Source: an uncultured Spirochaetaceae bacterium (lineage in GTDB: Bacteria; Spirochaetota; Spirochaetia; Sphaerochaetales; Sphaerochaetaceae). From it: a DNA stretch of 64,000 bases. Numbering within the stretch: the first letter of the stretch is position 1; every line of letters begins with the position of its first letter. Location of the stretch: NCBI GenBank assembly GCA_944389295.1, contig CALXLV010000006.1, positions 19,644 to 83,643 of the forward strand, in the 5' to 3' direction. Shown piece by piece: positions 36,673 to 44,640 of this stretch. The translations under genes and the position numbers were made by a program. Under the pieces are notes generated by a model that worked only from the letters and a program-made list of their open reading frames with translations, made no database searches and was not told where the DNA came from.

Positions 36673-37584
36673 TTATAGCAGTGCGAAGAGAAGCGGCATC
36701 AGGAGAAGCGATATGACTATCGAGACAGTGCTGACAAAGCCTACTAGCTCTATGTCGCCGTCAAGATCGGCGGTGAACGCGGTGCTTGCCGAGCTTATAG
36801 GCGCGAAAGCGGTTATAGCGACAGCCTTTCTGACCTCATACGGGAACGGAGCGAATGAGAAGAAAAGGAAGGCTATGACTGCGGCGAATGCCAGACGGAG
36901 TATGTTGACAACCGCAACTTCCTTCACCTTCGTTCTGTCGGAGCTGAACTCGAGCATCAGGCCTATCATTATCATCGACATCGGGCCGTTCGCGGGGCTT
37001 ACCATCGATGCGAACTGGAAAATCCTCTCGGGAACGGAGATGGCGAATATGCTCAGCAGAAGCATGACGAAGTATGCGATGAACGACGGCTTCTGGAAGA
37101 TAGTGAGGAACGAACGGAGAGCGCTTCTTCCCGGAGATGCGTTCACGGCCATTGCCGCAAGAACGAAATTGAGGCCGATGCACATCGGTGAGTTGCCCAT
37201 GTCGAAAAGGCAGGTTGCAACCACTCCCGAGGCTCCGAGGATTCCGGAGACAAAGGGAAGCGTGAAGTTGCCGATGTTGTATGCGGGAAGCTCGAGTATG
37301 TAGAAGAGCTTCGCATCTCTTGATGATCTGCGTGAGATCGCCCAGCCGAGGAGGATCATCAGCCAGTTTGAGGCGAACGAGATGAGGGGAATCGACATAT
37401 ACTGCCATTCAAACGCGAAATCCCTGAAACTCACGATGATCGCGGCTGGAAGCGTTATGTTCATCACAACGCGCGCCACCGACACACCGTCCTCTTTCGT
37501 CAGAACCCCGGCTTTCTTCATCGCATAGCCAAGCGCTACCATCAGGAGGAAGAAGAAAGCCCTTATAAGAATCTCAGTCACCAC
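36673..37584 (-). CDS. AEC family transporter
   Basis: 303-residue inner-membrane carrier with about ten helices in two inverted halves. The N-terminus FFLLMVALGYAMKKAGVLTKEDG and the central NIGNFTLPFVSGILG are typical of the auxin-efflux-carrier/malate permease-like family. The substrate is unknown; family members export organic acids or amino acids. The start is GTG 37584 with CGGAGG upstream. Confidence 0.85.
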   Translation of the reverse strand: MVTEILIRAFFFLLMVALGYAMKKAGVLTKEDGVSVARVVMNITLPAAIIVSFRDFAFEWQYMSIPLISFASNWLMILLGWAISRRSSRDAKLFYILELPAYNIGNFTLPFVSGILGASGVVATCLFDMGNSPMCIGLNFVLAAMAVNASPGRSALRSFLTIFQKPSFIAYFVMLLLSIFAISVPERIFQFASMVSPANGPMSMIMIGLMLEFSSDRTKVKEVAVVNILRLAFAAVIAFLFFSFAPFPYEVRKAVAITAFAPISSASTAFTADLDGDIELVGFVSTVSIVISLLLMPLLFALL

Positions 37585-37622
37585 GGCCTCCGCAGTGATG
37601 ATACTCCATTCTGATACGAAAA

Positions 37623-37648
37623 GGCCATCTGTTTTTCAGCAGATGGCC
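37623..37648 (-). terminator. Rho-independent terminator
   Basis: Perfect 9-bp stem GGCCATCTG / CAGATGGCC with 8-nt loop, followed on the minus strand by TTTTC. It ends the small membrane-protein gene at 37662-38054; read from the plus strand the loop is T-rich instead. Confidence 0.85.
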
Positions 37649-37661
37649 CTATGCCTGCTCT

Positions 37662-38054
37662 TTATACATTATGAGTCTCAGGCTTTTCCCCCTCTCCTTC
37701 TTCATGGACTGTCACATCGACGGCCTCTGCCTTTGCTTTCCGTGCCTCCGCCTCAGAGGCTCTGCGCTCTCTCTTCTTCAGCTCGCCGTCCTTTTTCTCA
37801 TAATGAGTGAGGATGACGAAAATCACCATCAGGACAAGACCGGCATCAAAGAAAAGATGACCTATCGATATATACCCTGTTCCAGCCGCAGGCGAAGAGA
37901 CTGTGTACCTTGCCGCATATGATATGAAACCCGCTCCGCTGTGATAGACATAGCTGTGAGGGGCACCAGCAGAAATTCCGTAAATCACAAGGCCTGCTCC
38001 GAATACAAGGAACAGAATCGAGAGAATAAGAACTATGACTGCGCTTTTCTTCAT
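37662..38054 (-). CDS. Small two-helix membrane protein, unknown function
   Basis: 130 residues. Helix 1 spans about 5-27 and helix 2 about 62-83, enclosing a Ser/Tyr/Gly-rich loop. The C-terminal 45 residues are highly charged (KKRERRASEAEARKAKAEA, then acidic) and probably form a cytoplasmic helix. A weak Shine-Dalgarno (GGAGGTGCG) precedes ATG 38054. No family is recognised. It is monocistronic with a strong terminator. Confidence 0.65.
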   Translation of the reverse strand: MKKSAVIVLILSILFLVFGAGLVIYGISAGAPHSYVYHSGAGFISYAARYTVSSPAAGTGYISIGHLFFDAGLVLMVIFVILTHYEKKDGELKKRERRASEAEARKAKAEAVDVTVHEEGEGEKPETHNV

Positions 38055-38264
38055 GACGCACCTCCGTTTCCATCAGGGAATGTAGCACCAAAAAGATCAA
38101 AAGTGCGCATCTTCACACAATCGACAGAGGAAAGACAGAGACAGAATAAAGTGAGGAGAATGAAAGGGGCCATTCTCTGCTCTCTGACGGATGGACCAAA
38201 GCTGAACTGAGGTATGGAAAACATAGGCCTGCGGCAACTGATAATAACAAGATATTATTAATAT

Positions 38265-38293
38265 TTGCTGTTTTTATTAAATATTGCTAAAAT
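38265..38293 (+). promoter_or_regulatory. Promoter of HTH regulator gene
   Basis: TTGCTG (38265-38270), 17 bp, TAAAAT (38288-38293), 8 nt to ATG 38302, with no Shine-Dalgarno. The surrounding AT-rich repeats (AATATT twice at about 38279-38297) could serve as an autoregulatory operator. The 210 bp upstream hold nothing else I recognise. Confidence 0.5.
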
Positions 38294-38301
38294 ATTGATA
38301 C

Positions 38302-38595
38302 ATGATCGATCTGGACAAAATCGGAATGATGCCCTGCGAGATACAGAAGGAGATCGCAAGGAAGGAAAAGCAGAGAAGAAAGGCCGATGGCATTTCGCAG
38401 GCGGAGATGGCGCGGCGGACAGGAATGTCACTCTCCTCTGTCAGGCGTTTCGAGCAGACTGGCGAGATTTCCTTCTCCAGCCTGATAAAGATTGCAGGAG
38501 TACTTTATGATGAGGATGCTTTCCTGCACCTTTTCGAACCAAAAGAATTCAGGACCATGAAGGAGCTGATGGATGCGCAACGCAAAAAGCGCTGA
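38302..38595 (+). CDS. XRE-type helix-turn-helix regulator, HipB-like
   Basis: 97 residues. The HTH (ISQAEMARRTGMSLSSVRRFEQTGEIS, shown in part) is at about 31-57, preceded by a basic helix. The C-terminal FLHLFEPKEFRTMKELMD resembles the tail of HipB-like antitoxins that precede HipA-type kinases, but no hipA-like gene follows. It may be a solitary antitoxin remnant or an independent repressor. Confidence 0.7.
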   Translation: MIDLDKIGMMPCEIQKEIARKEKQRRKADGISQAEMARRTGMSLSSVRRFEQTGEISFSSLIKIAGVLYDEDAFLHLFEPKEFRTMKELMDAQRKKR

Positions 38596-38685
38596 AGTGT
38601 ATAGCAATGTATCGTCAGCCGCTGGCCGCTGATTCTCCATGCATTCAATCTCTGCAGGCAGTATGAAGCCGACGGACCGGTTCCG

Positions 38686-39414
38686 TCAGCGAAAATTTAA
38701 TGATGAGAAGCCTGAGAGAGTCTCGACTGCAAGGTCTATGATCGTGCGGCTGAGGCGCTTCACAGTCTCATCCTCCAGAAAGGAGATGCCCTCTGCATCA
38801 AGTCCCGCAGCCCAGTTGATCGAATAGGCCACCGCAGCATTCCTTATTCCCGCCTCTCTCAGGAGCTCTGCCTCCGTCGCAAGCGTCATTCCCACGATGT
38901 CAGCGCCCATGCTTCGGAACGCCTCTATCTCGGCGGGAGTCTCAAGCCTCGGACCGTTTGTCGTGACGTATATCGTCTCCATGGGAAGGGAGTATCCGGC
39001 TTTCACCGCCGTACCGGCAAATGCAGCCTTGAGTTCCCTGTCGAAAGGCTGTACGAAGGGAGTATGCTGCACAGCACCCTCTCCCCCGTCAAAAAATGTG
39101 TTCTCGCGCCCGAATGCGAAATCTATGAAATCACGGACAAGTCCGAAGCGAGACGGGGACATGCGGCGAGTTATTGAACCGACAGCGTAGATGGAGATGA
39201 CCGCATCGACTCCCAGTTCCCTCAGAGCCTCGACATTCGCCCTGTAGTTTATCCTGTGCGGAGGCAGGGAGTGGCCTGGCATATGGCGCGGCAGATATAC
39301 GATGTCATCGATCACCGCGTACATCGACTGGCCGTACTTGTTCACGACCCACTTCATTCCTTCCCGGAATCTCGCATCCTCATCTATTCCTGTTCCGCCT
39401 ATTATCGCCTTCAA
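38686..39414 (-). CDS. mtnP: Methylthioadenosine/purine nucleoside phosphorylase
   Basis: 242 residues of the MTAP/PNP family. It would cleave 5'-methylthioadenosine (or a related nucleoside) to the base and methylthioribose-1-phosphate. The segment MPGHSLPPHRINYRANVEAL matches the phosphate/ribose site (HxxxHxxPPHxINYRAN), and TNGPRLETPAEI precedes the DIVGMTLATEAELLRE motif. It overlaps mtnA by 4 bp, so together they convert MTA to methylthioribulose-1-phosphate. The Asp normally contacting N7 of adenine is not obvious, so 6-oxopurine specificity (for example methylthioinosine) should be considered. Confidence 0.85.
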   Translation of the reverse strand: MKAIIGGTGIDEDARFREGMKWVVNKYGQSMYAVIDDIVYLPRHMPGHSLPPHRINYRANVEALRELGVDAVISIYAVGSITRRMSPSRFGLVRDFIDFAFGRENTFFDGGEGAVQHTPFVQPFDRELKAAFAGTAVKAGYSLPMETIYVTTNGPRLETPAEIEAFRSMGADIVGMTLATEAELLREAGIRNAAVAYSINWAAGLDAEGISFLEDETVKRLSRTIIDLAVETLSGFSSLNFR

Positions 39415-40355
39415 AATATACCTCCATCCATGATGATTCCCGCAACCAGGCTGGGATCAATTATATCAAAGCAGGGATAAAGCGCCGCAGCCTCATTCGC
39501 TGCAGTACGCTCGGAGCCCAAATGCTTCACGCTCTCTCCGTCCCTGTACTCTATCTTTATCTCATCAGCATTCCTCTCCGTGCCGAAGCCGAGAGAGAAT
39601 GCATAGTAGGGAACGGAGTAGTAGGCCGCAGCAACAGCATTGGCCAGCGTTCCCGTCTTGTTCACAACGGTCCTGTCGCGGAGAACGAGATCCGCAGCCG
39701 TCATGTAAAGCTGTATCCTCCCCTCCCTCATGAAGTGGGCGCCCATGCCGTCAGTTATCAGATAGCACTCGATGCCGAGCTCTCTCAGGCACGGCTCGGT
39801 GAGTCTTGCTCCCTGCAGATACGGCCTTGTCTCCGGGACATATACCGTCACCTTTTTTCCGTTCTTCATAGCCTTTGCCATTGAAAGCATGAACGTATGC
39901 TCCGGAAAGCATGTCGTGAGTATCCCCATTCCGTCCTCTATCAGCCCGGCTCCGATATCGGAGATTCTGTCATAGAGAGCATCATAGCGCCTGAATACGG
40001 ATGGGATGATCTCCTCCATATCCTCACCTGCCCTGTACCGCCTCATCACGCTCTCAAGCTCACGCTTCATCGTGGTGTTCGTAGGCCGTGCGGATGAGAG
40101 TTCTGCTGCAGCATCATCCAAAGCTGAGGGATCGGTCCTGCTTGTCAGGAGCACAGTGTTCAGGGCAGCCTCAAGCGGGCCTCCTCCCTGCGTGACCATC
40201 TCCTTTACTGCCCTCGCCGCCGCATGGTAGTCGGGGCAGAATACCTCTTCATGGGAAAACGGAAGCACACGGCGGTCCGTAATATAGACTCCGCCGTCAG
40301 CTATTCTCGATATGTTCTCATGACGGAGGATAGAGGGAAGGAGTTTTTCGATCAT
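39411..40355 (-). CDS. mtnA: Methylthioribose-1-phosphate isomerase family protein
   Basis: 314 residues of the eIF2B-alpha/MtnA family. Conserved stretches are MVTQGGGPLEAALN (residues of the G-rich N-terminal motif), LTTCFPEHTF in place of the catalytic Cys motif, VYVPETRPYLQGARLT (the ETRP motif) and VVNKTGTLANAVAAAYYSVPYYAF. It should isomerise MTR-1-P to MTRu-1-P in methionine or MTA salvage. It overlaps mtnP and the deaminase gene by 4 bp each, a tight three-gene operon. Confidence 0.88.
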   Translation of the reverse strand: MIEKLLPSILRHENISRIADGGVYITDRRVLPFSHEEVFCPDYHAAARAVKEMVTQGGGPLEAALNTVLLTSRTDPSALDDAAAELSSARPTNTTMKRELESVMRRYRAGEDMEEIIPSVFRRYDALYDRISDIGAGLIEDGMGILTTCFPEHTFMLSMAKAMKNGKKVTVYVPETRPYLQGARLTEPCLRELGIECYLITDGMGAHFMREGRIQLYMTAADLVLRDRTVVNKTGTLANAVAAAYYSVPYYAFSLGFGTERNADEIKIEYRDGESVKHLGSERTAANEAAALYPCFDIIDPSLVAGIIMDGGIF

Positions 40356-40834
40356 TTCCAGAAATCCAGATGGTCACGCACGAGCAGAGAAAGAAGCTCC
40401 TCATCATCTGTCGGCCCCTCGATCACTATATCTTTCTGGCCGTGCGACACGACTTCTCTGGAAGAGAGCGAGAACGTGGGATTCTCCTCATGGTCGCCTG
40501 TAAACTTCAGCAGTTCCTTCTCTGTCGCTCCGAAAACGAGACGCCCTACATTGGTCCAGTAGAGCGCGCCGGTGCACATGCAGCACGGCTCAAAATTTGA
40601 GTAAAGCGTGCACTCATGGAGGAACTCCGGAGAGTACTTCTTCGCGGCTTTAAGCAGCAGCAGGGTCTCGGCATGGTAGGCGCTGCCGCCCTCGGTGAAC
40701 GCGTTTCCCTGCTCCATCAGTATGTTCCCGTCCCTGTCGGCAAGAAGGGCGCCGAAGGGATGATTGCCTCTTTCCATTGCGTCATGAGCTATCTCCGCGG
40801 TGCGGAGAAGAAGTTTTCTGTCGATGTCATTCAT
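40352..40834 (-). CDS. Cytidine/guanine-deaminase-like nucleoside deaminase
   Basis: 160 residues of the CDA fold. The zinc site is His54-Ala-Glu56 and the PCxxC-type PCCMC (Cys84, Cys87). NHPFGALLADRDGNIL resembles guanine deaminase and tRNA adenosine deaminase relatives. The start is ATG 40834, with TACAAT (40846-40841, TG upstream) just 6 nt before it and no Shine-Dalgarno. First in an operon with mtnA and mtnP, it may deaminate a purine or nucleoside in that salvage route (inference). Confidence 0.82.
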   Translation of the reverse strand: MNDIDRKLLLRTAEIAHDAMERGNHPFGALLADRDGNILMEQGNAFTEGGSAYHAETLLLLKAAKKYSPEFLHECTLYSNFEPCCMCTGALYWTNVGRLVFGATEKELLKFTGDHEENPTFSLSSREVVSHGQKDIVIEGPTDDEELLSLLVRDHLDFWK

Positions 40835-40957
40835 ATGCCGATTGTAGCACAGATGCCAACAATCCATACAATCTCCACGCCGCTTGATTGACCGCAGCTT
40901 TCCATATGGTTAGATTTCTGATTGATTCTACAGAAAAAGGATGGCAAAGGGAGAAAA

Positions 40958-42304
40958 ATGAAGAGAATATCCACACTGGCCGTACTTCTTATAGCCGGTA
41001 TGATGGTGTTTGCACAGGGAATACAGGAGCCTCAGGAAGGCGAAACGCTGGCAAAGGTCACGTCAGTCACCGCAGACGATCAGGGAACGTATATGATCGA
41101 CACGATCCGCGAGAACGGAGAGAGAGTCATATTCACCGCCGCGGAAGGAAGCACCGCCACAGAGGACGGCTACGCGCTCTCAGACATAGCTGACGGAGAC
41201 TACATACTCGTCCGCGACAACGGAATAATGACAATGTCGCTTCCTCCACAGATGCCGGTCTCATCGGTACGCGATGTGACGGAGGCAGTCGAGAAGGGAC
41301 TTATAGAGTGGAACGCAGCGGCGCCTGCATCGCTTCCGGGAGTGGTAATCTCGATCGGAAACGTGGATGAGAATGATGTCGTCTCGGCATTCAACTACGC
41401 CTACGGATACCTCTCGATGAAGTCGCTTCTCACTCAGAACCTCTACCCCAGAGGCGGCTACTTCGCACGCGGAGTTATTGATGCCGCTGAGATCGGAAGC
41501 ACCACCCCGCTTCTCTCCTCAGAGGAAATGCAGACAGCGCTCAACGACTTCATCACGAATGTATATAACGCCGGACTTCCCACCGACTACGGTGAGGTCA
41601 TAGCCGATGAGGATGCGATAAAGGCGCTCGGAAAGCCTGAGTCCCTCGAGGACAGATTCGGATACTCCTACGGCTACTTCACAGTGCTGAACCTCATCTA
41701 CGGGGGCGTGGAGATAAGGGGACCGGAGTTCGCAGCAGGCGTGCTCACAGCTCTTTACGGCGCCGAGCCGCTCTATACAGAGGAAGAGATGAACTCCTTC
41801 ATCGATGCTTATATCGCTAAGCTCGAGGAGGATTACAGGGCATGGCTCGACGAGCTGATGACGACCAATGCAGCAGAAGCCGAGAACTTCCTCGCCGACA
41901 ATGCGGAAAGGCCTGAGGTCACAGTGCTTCCTTCGGGAGTGCAGATCGAGTTCATCAACGACGATACGACAGAGGGAGCCTCCCCTGTGGCGACAGACAC
42001 AGTCTCTCTTGACTACACACTCACGCTGATGGACGGCACCGTGATGGATCAGGGCGATGATGTGACATTCTCACTCTCCACTCTCATTCCGGGATTCAGC
42101 GAGGCAGTGCAGCAGATGACGGTCGGCGATACGATCAGAGCATACATTCCGCCTGAGCTTGGATACGGCGAGAACGGAACTCCGACAATCGAACCCAACT
42201 CCCTGCTGATCTTCGATATAACTCTCAACAGCATCGCTGCTGAGGAAGCGGCACCTGTTGAAGAAGCAGCTCCAGCTGAGGAAACAGCTCCTGCTGAAGT
42301 ATAA
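40958..42304 (+). CDS. Exported FKBP-type peptidyl-prolyl isomerase with duplicated N-domain
   Basis: 448 residues. Signal peptide KRISTLAVLLIAGMMVFAQG without lipobox. A beta-rich segment covers about 25-105. Two FKBP-N-like helical units follow, one around YAYGYLSMKSLL and SSEEMQTALNDF, the other around YSYGYFTVLNLI and TEEEMNSFIDAY. The FKBP domain is at about 320-430, with the YIPPELGYGENG loop and IPGFSEAVQQM. The tail has Glu-Ala-Ala-Pro repeats. It probably folds periplasmic or outer-membrane proteins. GGGAG lies before ATG 40958; a terminator follows. Confidence 0.85.
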   Translation: MKRISTLAVLLIAGMMVFAQGIQEPQEGETLAKVTSVTADDQGTYMIDTIRENGERVIFTAAEGSTATEDGYALSDIADGDYILVRDNGIMTMSLPPQMPVSSVRDVTEAVEKGLIEWNAAAPASLPGVVISIGNVDENDVVSAFNYAYGYLSMKSLLTQNLYPRGGYFARGVIDAAEIGSTTPLLSSEEMQTALNDFITNVYNAGLPTDYGEVIADEDAIKALGKPESLEDRFGYSYGYFTVLNLIYGGVEIRGPEFAAGVLTALYGAEPLYTEEEMNSFIDAYIAKLEEDYRAWLDELMTTNAAEAENFLADNAERPEVTVLPSGVQIEFINDDTTEGASPVATDTVSLDYTLTLMDGTVMDQGDDVTFSLSTLIPGFSEAVQQMTVGDTIRAYIPPELGYGENGTPTIEPNSLLIFDITLNSIAAEEAAPVEEAAPAEETAPAEV

Positions 42305-42325
42305 GAGAATAATGCAGTATTCAGG

Positions 42326-42347
42326 GGACCCGGCAACGGGTCCTTTT
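42326..42347 (+). terminator. Rho-independent terminator after FKBP gene
   Basis: GGACCC-GGCAAC-GGGTCC followed by TTTT. The next gene's -10 (TATAAT, 42352-42357) starts only 5 bp later. Confidence 0.75.
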
Positions 42348-42351
42348 CATT

Positions 42352-42357
42352 TATAAT
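42352..42357 (+). promoter_or_regulatory. -10 element of P-loop kinase gene
   Basis: Consensus TATAAT, 6 nt before ATG 42364. No Shine-Dalgarno and no convincing -35, since that region is the FKBP terminator. Confidence 0.5.
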
Positions 42358-42363
42358 TGGGCT

Positions 42364-42900
42364 ATGGTAATCCTTATCGGCGGCGCAACACACACTGGAA
42401 AGACGCTTCTGGCACAGAAGCTCCTTGAGAAATATCACTATCCCTATCTTTCTCTGGATCATCTGAAAATGGGAATGATAAGAAGCGGGATGACTGAGCT
42501 GACTGTCAGTGATGATGACAGACTGACAGAGTTTCTCTGGCCGGCTGTCAGGGAGATCATCAGGACAGTCATAGAGAACGGGCAGAACCTCATCATCGAA
42601 GGGTGCTATATTCCCGAAGGATGGGAAGATGATTTTGAAAAGCGCTATGCAGTGGAGATCAGATACATCTGCCTTGCTATGACGGAAGATTATATAAAGC
42701 GATGCTGGAATGAGATCACATTCCACGCAGATGAAATAGAGAAGAGGATTGATACATCGGGATACACTCCTGAGAGTCTCATCGAAGAGAACAGAAGGAA
42801 TATCGGAATCTGCAGACGCCGCGGATACAGCTGCATCCAAATTGACGGTGAAAGCTATCCTGACACACTCTCTCTGGCAGAGGAGGCTCTCAGAATATGA
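42364..42900 (+). CDS. P-loop kinase-like ATP-binding protein
   Basis: 178 residues with Walker A GGATHTGKT at 6-14, so the start ATG 42364 is fixed by the motif. LIIEGCYIPEGW near 78 acts as Walker B or substrate region, and RRNIGICRRRGYSCIQIDG is near the end. It belongs to the loosely defined zeta-toxin/adenylate-kinase-like P-loop proteins; the substrate is unknown. It is convergent with the YhcH gene, overlapping by 11 bp. Confidence 0.75.
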   Translation: MVILIGGATHTGKTLLAQKLLEKYHYPYLSLDHLKMGMIRSGMTELTVSDDDRLTEFLWPAVREIIRTVIENGQNLIIEGCYIPEGWEDDFEKRYAVEIRYICLAMTEDYIKRCWNEITFHADEIEKRIDTSGYTPESLIEENRRNIGICRRRGYSCIQIDGESYPDTLSLAEEALRI

Positions 42901-43267
42901 ACCTCACAGCCTTGAAGTGTGAAGGAAGCGTGTATGCCACTCCCCTTTTCACAGCGGCATCGCCTGAGTAGATCAGAAAACGTCCCGGCTCCATCCTGAA
43001 CACGCTGCCATCGGCGGAGACCAGCTCATCGCCTTCAAGGACTATCTCCATAAGAGTCTTTCCTTCGTGCCGTTCAGCCTCAAAGCCTTTGTCAGAGGAG
43101 AGATTCTCGTCGATTATATAGACGACACTGCTGTCCTCAGGGACGGTATAGCGCCCGGGGCCCTCGTCATAAGGCAGGGAGCGGTCCATCACACCGGTTA
43201 TAACGCCGATTGCCGGAAACACTCCCTGATAGCTCTCAAGCTCGTCAAGCGTATCGAATACGATCAT
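42890..43267 (-). CDS. YhcH/YjgK/YiaL family protein
   Basis: 125 residues, a bit shorter than the family (about 150). The cupin-like DUF386 pattern is visible: IVFDTLDELESYQGV at the start, FEAERHEGKTLMEIVLEGDE in the middle and MEPGRFLIYSGDAAVKRGVA near the end. Family members accompany sialic-acid and other sugar catabolism and may act as anomerases. The His of the usual HRxxxD motif is retained (ERHEGKTLME). ATG 43267 overlaps the stop region of the upstream kinase-like gene. Confidence 0.75.
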   Translation of the reverse strand: MIVFDTLDELESYQGVFPAIGVITGVMDRSLPYDEGPGRYTVPEDSSVVYIIDENLSSDKGFEAERHEGKTLMEIVLEGDELVSADGSVFRMEPGRFLIYSGDAAVKRGVAYTLPSHFKAVRFIF

Positions 43268-43268
43268 A

Positions 43269-43907
43269 CTAGAGCGCCGCCCTGTTCTTCTGCGCAAGCT
43301 CCGTGAAGTTGATTATCGCATCAACGCATCCATCGATGCCAAGAAGCGCGGAATCGAGAGAGAGCGAATATGTCCTGCACATTCCCCACTTCTGATCGGA
43401 GTAGTAGTTGTAGAAATTAGCGCGGCTCTTGTCATTCTTGAGGCAGACTTCCTCGGCGCTTCCCTTCGGAACATCATAGCTCTCCACCGCCCTCTTCACT
43501 CTCGCCTCAAGCGGAGCATGGATGAATACGGAGATCAGATCGGGGTCACCGCGGAGGATGTAGTCCGCACATCTTCCGATAATGATGCACGAGCCGTTCT
43601 TCGCGACCTTCTTTATCGTGTTGGACTGGATCAGGAAAAGCTGGTCGTTCAGCGGCATCTCATTGAAGCCGAGCGTGCCGGAAGTCATCGGATAGCTTCC
43701 CATGACGAGCGAATAGAGAAGCGATGAGGCCGGCTTCTCATCAGCATCCCTGAAAAGCTCCTCCGAATAACCGCTGTCCTTCGCGGCCATGGCAAGAAGT
43801 TCCTTGTCATAATACGGAATGCCGAGCCTCTCCGACAGCTTCTGGCCGACCATTCTTCCGCCAGAGCCGAACTGCCGTCCGATAGTGAAGATTACCCTTT
43901 TATCCAT
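43269..43907 (-). CDS. Cytidylate-kinase-like family protein (copy 1)
   Basis: 212 residues. P-loop GRQFGSGGR (about 10-18), KLGIPYYDKELL-like segment, and IIIGRCADYIL followed by VFIHAPLEARVKR typify the cytidylate kinase-like (AAA) family found in Firmicutes and spirochaetes. Unlike true Cmk, the P-loop lacks the Lys of GKT/S, so nucleotide phosphorylation is uncertain. GCAGGAGG precedes ATG 43907, and TATAAT at 43930-43925 is a likely -10. A paralogue lies at 45974-46564. Confidence 0.82.
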   Translation of the reverse strand: MDKRVIFTIGRQFGSGGRMVGQKLSERLGIPYYDKELLAMAAKDSGYSEELFRDADEKPASSLLYSLVMGSYPMTSGTLGFNEMPLNDQLFLIQSNTIKKVAKNGSCIIIGRCADYILRGDPDLISVFIHAPLEARVKRAVESYDVPKGSAEEVCLKNDKSRANFYNYYSDQKWGMCRTYSLSLDSALLGIDGCVDAIINFTELAQKNRAAL

Positions 43908-43980
43908 ACGCGCCTCCTGCTCTAATTATAATACAGAAAACGCGCTTTACATCAAAAATCGACAGTATATGAAGGTATGT

Positions 43981-44544
43981 TCAGACACCTTCGGCCATAT
44001 GCTCGAAGAGTATCTTCGCCCCGATGCATATCAGGATTATGCCCCCTGCAAGCTCAGCTTTCGATTTATAGCGGCATCCCGCTATCGAGCCGAGCTTCAC
44101 CCCGGAAGCGGAGAGGAAGAATGTTATTACTCCGATGAACGCAACTGCCCAGTAGATGTTGCCGTCGACAGCGGCGAGGGCAATGCCGGATGCCAGAGCA
44201 TCGATGCTCGTGGCGACAGCGAGGGGGAACATCGAGCGCACAGAAAGCGACGGACTCTCCTCCTCTTCCTTCTTGGATCGCGATTCAGCGATCATCGAAA
44301 TGCCGATGGCGGCAAGCAGCACGAAAGCTACCCAGTGATCGAACGCCTTGATGTAATCTGAAAGCTGTATGCCGATGAAGTATCCTATAAGCGGCATCAA
44401 AGCCTGAAAGAAACCGAACCAGAGCCCCACGATCACAGAACCGCGGAGCGATGATTTCCCCATCGCCAGGCCCTTGCAGATTGCGACTGCGAACGCATCC
44501 ATGCTCAGTCCTACAGCCAGTATGAACAGAGAACCTATTCCCAT
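43981..44544 (-). CDS. mntP: Manganese exporter MntP
   Basis: 187-residue inner-membrane protein with six helices. The repeated Asp motifs SMDAFAVAICKGLAMG (helix 1) and TSIDALASGIALA (helix 4) are the MntP signature for Mn(II) efflux. AGAAGGGG precedes the ATG. A perfect 9-bp hairpin lies in its short leader (44572-44594). No yybP-ykoY (Mn2+) riboswitch consensus was found, which is unusual for mntP. Confidence 0.93.
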   Translation of the reverse strand: MGIGSLFILAVGLSMDAFAVAICKGLAMGKSSLRGSVIVGLWFGFFQALMPLIGYFIGIQLSDYIKAFDHWVAFVLLAAIGISMIAESRSKKEEEESPSLSVRSMFPLAVATSIDALASGIALAAVDGNIYWAVAFIGVITFFLSASGVKLGSIAGCRYKSKAELAGGIILICIGAKILFEHMAEGV

Positions 44545-44571
44545 TTCCCCTTCTCTCCCGCAGCGCAGACA

Positions 44572-44594
44572 CTTCCCTCCGGCAGGGAGGGAAG
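44572..44594 (-). promoter_or_regulatory. Leader hairpin before mntP
   Basis: CTTCCCTCC / GGAGGGAAG, 9 bp, loop of 5 nt. It lies between the terminator of the upstream flavoprotein gene and the mntP ribosome site, 28 nt before the start codon. It may tune read-through or translation. Confidence 0.4.
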
Positions 44595-44610
44595 CGAGTA
44601 TTCCTTAAAA

Positions 44611-44634
44611 AAGGCGGGGCCTCCGCCTCGCCTT
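44611..44634 (-). terminator. Terminator after A-type flavoprotein gene
   Basis: On the minus strand AGGCGAGGC-GGA-GGCCCCGCCT, one mismatch, followed by TTTTTT. It separates the flavoprotein gene from mntP. Confidence 0.82.
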
Positions 44635-44640
44635 CTGTCC

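Noticed and set aside
44545..44640. yybP-ykoY (Mn2+) riboswitch before mntP
   Set aside because: The conserved blocks of the motif are missing; only a terminator and a plain hairpin are seen.
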